64,000 bases of DNA from Rossellomorea vietnamensis (lineage in GTDB: Bacteria > Bacillota > Bacilli > Bacillales > Bacillaceae_B). Below the pieces are notes generated by a model. That model saw nothing but the letters and a program-made list of their open reading frames with translations. It did not search any database and had not been told where the DNA came from. Positions 59,007 to 64,000 of the stretch are shown piece by piece (position 1 is the stretch's first letter; every line of letters begins with the position of its first letter). The stretch spans positions 3,420,001-3,484,000 of the forward strand of contig NZ_CP104558.1 in the NCBI RefSeq assembly GCF_025398035.1, given 5' to 3'. The position numbers and the translations under genes are program-made.

Positions 59007-60989
59007 GTGAAAGATCAATTCGAGCTCAAATCCAAATATAAACCAGAGGGGGACCAGCCCCTTGCCATAGAGAAGCTGGTACAGGGCATAAATGAAGGAA
59101 AACGGCATCAAACGTTACTTGGGGCGACAGGGACAGGGAAGACCTTCACCGTCTCCAATGTGATCAAGCAGGTTGAAAAGCCGACCCTCATCATCGCCCA
59201 TAATAAAACATTGGCGGGACAGCTCTACAGTGAATTCAAAGAGTTTTTCCCCGACAATGCCGTTGAATATTTTGTGAGTTACTATGATTATTATCAGCCG
59301 GAAGCATACGTTCCGCAAACGGATACCTTCATTGAAAAGGATGCCAGCATCAATGATGAAATCGATAAATTGAGACACTCTGCCACATCTTCCCTGTTTG
59401 AGCGGAAAGATGTCATCATCATTGCCAGCGTGTCCTGTATTTACGGTTTAGGTAATCCGGAAGAGTATCGTGAGCTCGTCCTATCCCTCAGGACCGGGAT
59501 GGAAATTGAACGGAACCAATTGCTTCGCAAGCTTGTGGATATCCAATATGAACGAAATGACATCGACTTTCAGCGCGGGACTTTCCGTGTGCGCGGAGAC
59601 GTCGTGGAAATTTTCCCGGCTTCCCGTGATGAACACTGTATGCGTGTGGAATTTTTCGGGGATGAAATCGACAGGATCCGTGAAGTGGATGCCCTCACCG
59701 GCGAAATCATGGGTGACCGTGATCATATCGCGATTTTCCCGGCTTCCCACTTCGTAACCCGTGAAGAGAAATTACAGGTTGCCATCAAGAATATTGAAAA
59801 AGAGCTGGAAGAACAGCTGGCGATCATGAAGGAAGAGAACAAGCTGCTGGAAGCTCAGCGGCTGGAACAGCGTACCCGCTATGACCTGGAAATGATGAGG
59901 GAGATGGGGTTCTGTTCAGGGATCGAGAACTATTCACGCCACCTGACATTAAGACCGGCAGGATCGACCCCCTATACGCTTCTGGACTATTTCCCTGATG
60001 ACTTCCTGATCGTAGTGGATGAGTCCCATGTGACGCTTCCTCAGATCAGGGGAATGTTCAACGGGGACCAGGCACGTAAAAAAGTGCTCGTGGACCATGG
60101 ATTCCGTCTGCCTTCAGCCATGGACAATCGTCCTCTTCGCTTTGAAGAGTTCGAAAAGAAAACCCAGCAGCTTCTCTACGTTTCAGCAACTCCCGGACCT
60201 TATGAGTTGGAGCATAGTCCTGAGATGGTCGAGCAGATCATCCGGCCGACGGGACTTCTTGATCCGGTCATCGAAGTGCGTCCGATTGAAGGGCAGATTG
60301 ATGATCTCTTAGGTGAAATCAATGAACGGATCGAGAAAAACGAACGGGTTCTCGTGACGACGCTAACGAAGAAAATGTCAGAGGATCTTTCTGCCTACCT
60401 GAAGGAAATCGGGATCAAAGTTCAATACCTCCATTCTGAAATCAAGACGTTGGAGCGTATCGAGATCATCCGGGATCTGCGTTTGGGGAAATACGACGTG
60501 TTAGTCGGGATCAACTTACTCCGTGAAGGTCTGGATATACCTGAAGTGTCACTTGTCACCATATTAGATGCTGACAAAGAAGGCTTCCTGCGTTCGGAGC
60601 GTTCCCTGATCCAGACGATCGGACGTGCAGCCCGTAACAGTAACGGAAGAGTCATCATGTACGCAGACAAAATCACCGACTCCATGCAAAAAGCATTGGA
60701 TGAAACCGAACGTCGCCGTACGATACAACAGGAATACAACGAAAAGCACGGCGTGACCCCGACGACGATTCAGAAAGAAATCAGGGATGTCATCCGGGCG
60801 ACCCATGCCGCTGAAGAAGCAGGGGTTTATGAAGGAGAACAGACAAAGGTTTCGAAAATGTCTAAACCGGAGCGACAAAAACTTATTGCTAGCCTGGAAG
60901 TGGAAATGAAGGAAGCGGCCAAGGCACTGGACTTCGAACGTGCAGCACAGCTTCGTGATACCATTCTTGAGCTCAAGGCGGAAGGATGA
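59007..60989 (+). CDS. uvrB: Excinuclease ABC subunit B
   Basis: 660 aa, GTG start at 59007 after TATAGGAGG. Helicase-like damage-verification subunit of nucleotide excision repair. Walker [11 protein letters not shown] near residue 39, the beta-hairpin region ([20 protein letters not shown]) that inserts between strands, DESH near 338, helicase motif [11 protein letters not shown] near 540, and a C-terminal UVR domain (about 620-655) that meets UvrC. All motifs are intact. The uvrA start lies eight bases after its stop. SOS control is indicated by the LexA box. Confidence 0.99.
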   Translation: MKDQFELKSKYKPEGDQPLAIEKLVQGINEGKRHQTLLGATGTGKTFTVSNVIKQVEKPTLIIAHNKTLAGQLYSEFKEFFPDNAVEYFVSYYDYYQPEAYVPQTDTFIEKDASINDEIDKLRHSATSSLFERKDVIIIASVSCIYGLGNPEEYRELVLSLRTGMEIERNQLLRKLVDIQYERNDIDFQRGTFRVRGDVVEIFPASRDEHCMRVEFFGDEIDRIREVDALTGEIMGDRDHIAIFPASHFVTREEKLQVAIKNIEKELEEQLAIMKEENKLLEAQRLEQRTRYDLEMMREMGFCSGIENYSRHLTLRPAGSTPYTLLDYFPDDFLIVVDESHVTLPQIRGMFNGDQARKKVLVDHGFRLPSAMDNRPLRFEEFEKKTQQLLYVSATPGPYELEHSPEMVEQIIRPTGLLDPVIEVRPIEGQIDDLLGEINERIEKNERVLVTTLTKKMSEDLSAYLKEIGIKVQYLHSEIKTLERIEIIRDLRLGKYDVLVGINLLREGLDIPEVSLVTILDADKEGFLRSERSLIQTIGRAARNSNGRVIMYADKITDSMQKALDETERRRTIQQEYNEKHGVTPTTIQKEIRDVIRATHAAEEAGVYEGEQTKVSKMSKPERQKLIASLEVEMKEAAKALDFERAAQLRDTILELKAEG

Positions 60990-60996
60990 ACGAATT

Positions 60997-63870
60997 ATGG
61001 CGCAGGATCAAATCATCGTACAAGGAGCAAGGGCTCATAATTTAAAAAATATAGATATCAACATCCCTAGGGATCAACTGGTCGTCTTGACCGGACTGTC
61101 TGGTTCGGGGAAATCTTCCCTTGCCTTTGATACCATTTATGCAGAGGGACAGAGACGATATGTCGAATCCCTTTCTGCTTATGCCCGTCAATTCCTCGGT
61201 CAGATGGATAAGCCAGATGTCGATGCCATCGAAGGGTTATCCCCGGCGATTTCCATCGATCAAAAAACGACGAGCCGCAATCCCCGTTCAACGGTTGGGA
61301 CCGTAACGGAGATTTATGACTATCTTCGTCTGCTGTTTGCGAGGGTCGGAAAACCGATCTGTCCGAATCACGGGATCGAAATCACTTCCCAGACGATTGA
61401 ACAGATGGTGGACAGGGTCCTTGAATATTCTGAAAGAACGAAGCTGCAAGTACTGGCACCCGTTGTTTCGGGCCGGAAAGGCACCCACGTAAAGACACTG
61501 GAAGACATCAAGAAGCAGGGGTTCGTACGTGTTCGCATCAATGGCGAGGTACAGGACCTTGGTGAAGAAATCTCATTGGAGAAAAATAAAAAGCACTCCA
61601 TCGAAGTCATCATCGACCGTATCGTTGTGAAGGAAGGAGTGGCAGCCCGCCTCTCCGACTCCCTTGAAACGGCACTGAGACTGGCGGATGGTCAGGTGAT
61701 CATCGATGTCATCGGGGAAGATGAGCTTCTATTCAGTGAACATCATGCCTGTCCATACTGTGGATTTTCCATCACGGAACTTGAGCCAAGGATGTTTTCG
61801 TTCAACAGTCCATTCGGGGCATGCCCAAGTTGTGACGGACTGGGGACCAAGCTTGAGGTGGATAAAGAACTCGTCATCCCCAATTGGGACCGTACCCTTG
61901 ATGAGCATGCGATCGCCCCGTGGGAACCGACAAGTTCTCAATATTATCCATCCCTGTTGAAAGCGGTCTGTGACCATTATGAGATTCCCATGGACATCCC
62001 GGTAAAGGATATCCCGAAACATCAGATGGATAAGATCCTTTATGGATCCGGTAAGGATGAAATCTATTTCCGTTACGAGAACGATTTCGGCCAGGTCCGG
62101 GAGAACTATCTTCGTTTCGAAGGGGTCATTCCGAATGTGGAAAGACGCTACCGTGAAACGAGCTCGGATTATATCAGGGAGCAGATGGAAAAATACATGG
62201 CGCAGCAGGATTGTCCTGCCTGCAACGGCCATCGTTTGAAAGAAGAGAGCCTCGCCGTGAAGGTGGATTCCCTTCATATCGGCGAAGTGACAGCTTTTTC
62301 GATTGAAGAAGCAGAAGAGTTCTTCCAAAAACTCCAACTCTCCGAAAAAGATATGAAGATTGCCAACCTGATCCTCAGGGAAATCCGTGAACGACTTGGC
62401 TTCCTTGTAAATGTAGGTCTTGAATACCTGACACTCAGCCGTGCGGCAGGGACGCTTTCAGGCGGGGAGGCACAGCGGATTCGCCTGGCCACTCAGATCG
62501 GATCCCGTCTGACCGGGGTGCTATATATCCTGGATGAACCGTCCATCGGCTTGCATCAGCGGGATAATGATAGACTGATTGATACGTTAAAGAATATGCG
62601 TGAAATCGGTAATACGTTGATCGTTGTAGAGCATGATGAAGATACGATGATGGCGGCGGACTATCTGATTGATATCGGACCTGGAGCCGGGGTTCATGGT
62701 GGGGAAGTGGTTTCAGCCGGAACGCCACAGGAAGTGATGGATGATTCAAACTCATTGACCGGCCAGTATTTATCAGGGAAGAAATTCATCCCCCTTCCAC
62801 AGGAAAGACGCAAGCCAGACGGCCGTTACCTGGAAATTGTGGGTGCGAAGGAAAACAACTTGAACAATGTCAAAGTCAAGCTTCCTTTAGGGATCTTCTC
62901 AGCTGTGACCGGGGTATCAGGATCAGGGAAGAGTACGCTGATCAATGAAATTCTCCACAAGTCACTGGCTCAAAAGCTTCATAACGCAAAATCAAAGCCT
63001 GGTGAGCATAAAGAAGTGAAGGGCATAGAGCATCTGGATAAAGTCATTGATATCGATCAATCACCGATCGGCCGTACGCCGAGGTCCAACCCGGCGACCT
63101 ATACAGGTGTGTTCGACGATATCCGCGATGTCTTTGCCACCACAAACGAAGCAAAGGTCCGTGGTTATAAAAAAGGACGCTTCAGCTTTAACGTCAAGGG
63201 TGGCCGCTGTGAAGCATGTCGCGGAGACGGGATCATCAAGATTGAAATGCACTTCCTGCCGGATGTGTACGTGCCTTGTGAGGTTTGCCATGGAAAGCGG
63301 TACAACCGCGAAACCCTTGAAGTGAAATACAAAGATAAAAATATCTCCGACGTCCTTGAAATGACCGTCGAAGATGCAGTGAAATTCTTTGAAAACATCC
63401 CTAAGATCAAGCGTAAGCTGCAGACCATCTTTGATGTGGGTCTAGGCTACATCACATTGGGGCAGCCGGCCACCACGCTATCGGGCGGGGAAGCCCAGCG
63501 TGTGAAACTGGCGTCTGAATTGCATCGCCGTTCGACAGGCCGCTCTCTCTACATCCTTGATGAGCCGACGACTGGACTTCATGTCGATGACATCGCCCGT
63601 CTCCTTGTCGTCCTTCAACGACTCGTTGAAAACGGGGACACCGTCCTTGTCATCGAACACAATCTCGATGTCATCAAGGCAGCCGACTACCTTGTCGACC
63701 TTGGTCCGGAAGGCGGGGACAAAGGCGGCAAAATCGTCGCAACCGGCACCCCTGAAAAAGTGGCCGAAGTACAAGGCTCCTACACAGGGAAATACCTGAA
63801 ACCGGTCCTTGAACGCGATCGTGAACGGATGAAAAAGAAAATCCGCGAAAAAGAAGAAGTCACCAATTAA
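60997..63870 (+). CDS. uvrA: Excinuclease ABC subunit A
   Basis: 957 aa from the ATG at 60997 (GGAAGGATG upstream); the open frame back to 60940 is inside uvrB. Twin ABC-type ATPase that finds DNA damage and loads UvrB. Walker [13 protein letters not shown] near 32 and [12 protein letters not shown] near 640; two LSGGEAQR signatures near 490 and 830; zinc modules CPYCGF...CPSCDG near 253-282 and CEACRGDG...CEVCHG near 738-765. Length and layout are standard. It is followed by a strong terminator. Confidence 0.99.
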   Translation: MAQDQIIVQGARAHNLKNIDINIPRDQLVVLTGLSGSGKSSLAFDTIYAEGQRRYVESLSAYARQFLGQMDKPDVDAIEGLSPAISIDQKTTSRNPRSTVGTVTEIYDYLRLLFARVGKPICPNHGIEITSQTIEQMVDRVLEYSERTKLQVLAPVVSGRKGTHVKTLEDIKKQGFVRVRINGEVQDLGEEISLEKNKKHSIEVIIDRIVVKEGVAARLSDSLETALRLADGQVIIDVIGEDELLFSEHHACPYCGFSITELEPRMFSFNSPFGACPSCDGLGTKLEVDKELVIPNWDRTLDEHAIAPWEPTSSQYYPSLLKAVCDHYEIPMDIPVKDIPKHQMDKILYGSGKDEIYFRYENDFGQVRENYLRFEGVIPNVERRYRETSSDYIREQMEKYMAQQDCPACNGHRLKEESLAVKVDSLHIGEVTAFSIEEAEEFFQKLQLSEKDMKIANLILREIRERLGFLVNVGLEYLTLSRAAGTLSGGEAQRIRLATQIGSRLTGVLYILDEPSIGLHQRDNDRLIDTLKNMREIGNTLIVVEHDEDTMMAADYLIDIGPGAGVHGGEVVSAGTPQEVMDDSNSLTGQYLSGKKFIPLPQERRKPDGRYLEIVGAKENNLNNVKVKLPLGIFSAVTGVSGSGKSTLINEILHKSLAQKLHNAKSKPGEHKEVKGIEHLDKVIDIDQSPIGRTPRSNPATYTGVFDDIRDVFATTNEAKVRGYKKGRFSFNVKGGRCEACRGDGIIKIEMHFLPDVYVPCEVCHGKRYNRETLEVKYKDKNISDVLEMTVEDAVKFFENIPKIKRKLQTIFDVGLGYITLGQPATTLSGGEAQRVKLASELHRRSTGRSLYILDEPTTGLHVDDIARLLVVLQRLVENGDTVLVIEHNLDVIKAADYLVDLGPEGGDKGGKIVATGTPEKVAEVQGSYTGKYLKPVLERDRERMKKKIREKEEVTN

Positions 63871-63873
63871 TCC

Positions 63874-63904
63874 AAAAGAGAGATGCATCGAGCATCTCTC
63901 TTTT
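63874..63904 (+). terminator. Terminator of uvrBA
   Basis: AAAAGAGAGATGC (63874-63886), loop ATCGA, GCATCTCTCTTTT (63892-63904). The last 96 nt of the window hold nothing else that I can support. Confidence 0.95.
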
Positions 63905-64000
63905 ACTTCATGCTCGCATCCAAACGGGGAATATAGAAAAACACCTCCCCATACCTACCCAAACTCAGCCTTCAGATGGAGTCTAGGCACACATCCCATA

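Overview
The window is chromosomal DNA from a motile, low-to-moderate GC Gram-positive bacterium of the Bacillaceae (Bacillus or a close relative). The backbone follows the gene order I know from Bacillus subtilis near its flagellar/secA region: flaG-fliD-fliS-fliT, hpf, secA, prfB (with its programmed frameshift), a YitT-family gene, cccB, ftsEX, ctpB, minJ, csbA and uvrBA. Promoters resembling those for sigma-A, sigma-B and sigma-D, plus three riboswitches (c-di-GMP-I, S-box/SAM, ydaO/c-di-AMP), support this placement. No rRNA, tRNA, CRISPR array, transposase or prophage was found.

Left end (1-8.8 kb): the tail of a pseudaminic acid locus (pseB end, pseC, pseF-like, a pseG-pseH fusion, pseI), noticeably AT-rich, followed by a degenerate 680-nt gap. 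A sigma-D-type promoter then leads into flaG-fliD-fliS-fliT. The association suggests flagellin glycosylation. A broken gene with two frame jumps follows fliT.

8.8-23.8 kb: an MmcQ/YjbR-family gene, an ABC-2 permease without an adjacent ATPase, hpf, an M29 aminopeptidase, a DUF1028 gene, a SEC-C protein, secA, prfB, a YitT-family gene, cccB and ftsEX. A secreted M23 peptidase with a coiled coil sits directly behind ftsX. Short interspersed repeats (GGGACGGACC family, TACC-N-GGTA family and a 124-bp GC-rich element) fill the gaps.

23.8-38.7 kb: compared with B. subtilis the ftsEX-ctpB-minJ order is split by accessory blocks. These are a c-di-GMP riboswitch with its own terminator before a small unknown gene; a methyltransferase; a ccdA / two-component / Lgt-like / TlpA thiol-redox operon; DUF302; a trans-sulfuration enzyme; SAM-riboswitch-controlled metY-metX; and, between ctpB and minJ, an SDR / small protein / PHA-synthase-like / 30-aa protein cluster.

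38.9-47.8 kb: an Lrp-type regulator, a five-gene oligopeptide ABC transporter coupled to a cytoplasmic gamma-glutamyltransferase, and a split chromate transporter. This looks like the B. subtilis ywrABCD set with a peptide importer inserted, suited to uptake and internal cleavage of gamma-glutamyl peptides.

47.9-64 kb: a DAACS symporter and a sigma-B-type DUF1206 gene on the minus strand; ktrAB potassium uptake behind a c-di-AMP riboswitch; serC-serA; an HD hydrolase; csbA; a secreted amidase on the minus strand; then uvrB-uvrA behind a LexA box and an unusually dense cluster of DnaA-box-like 9-mers.
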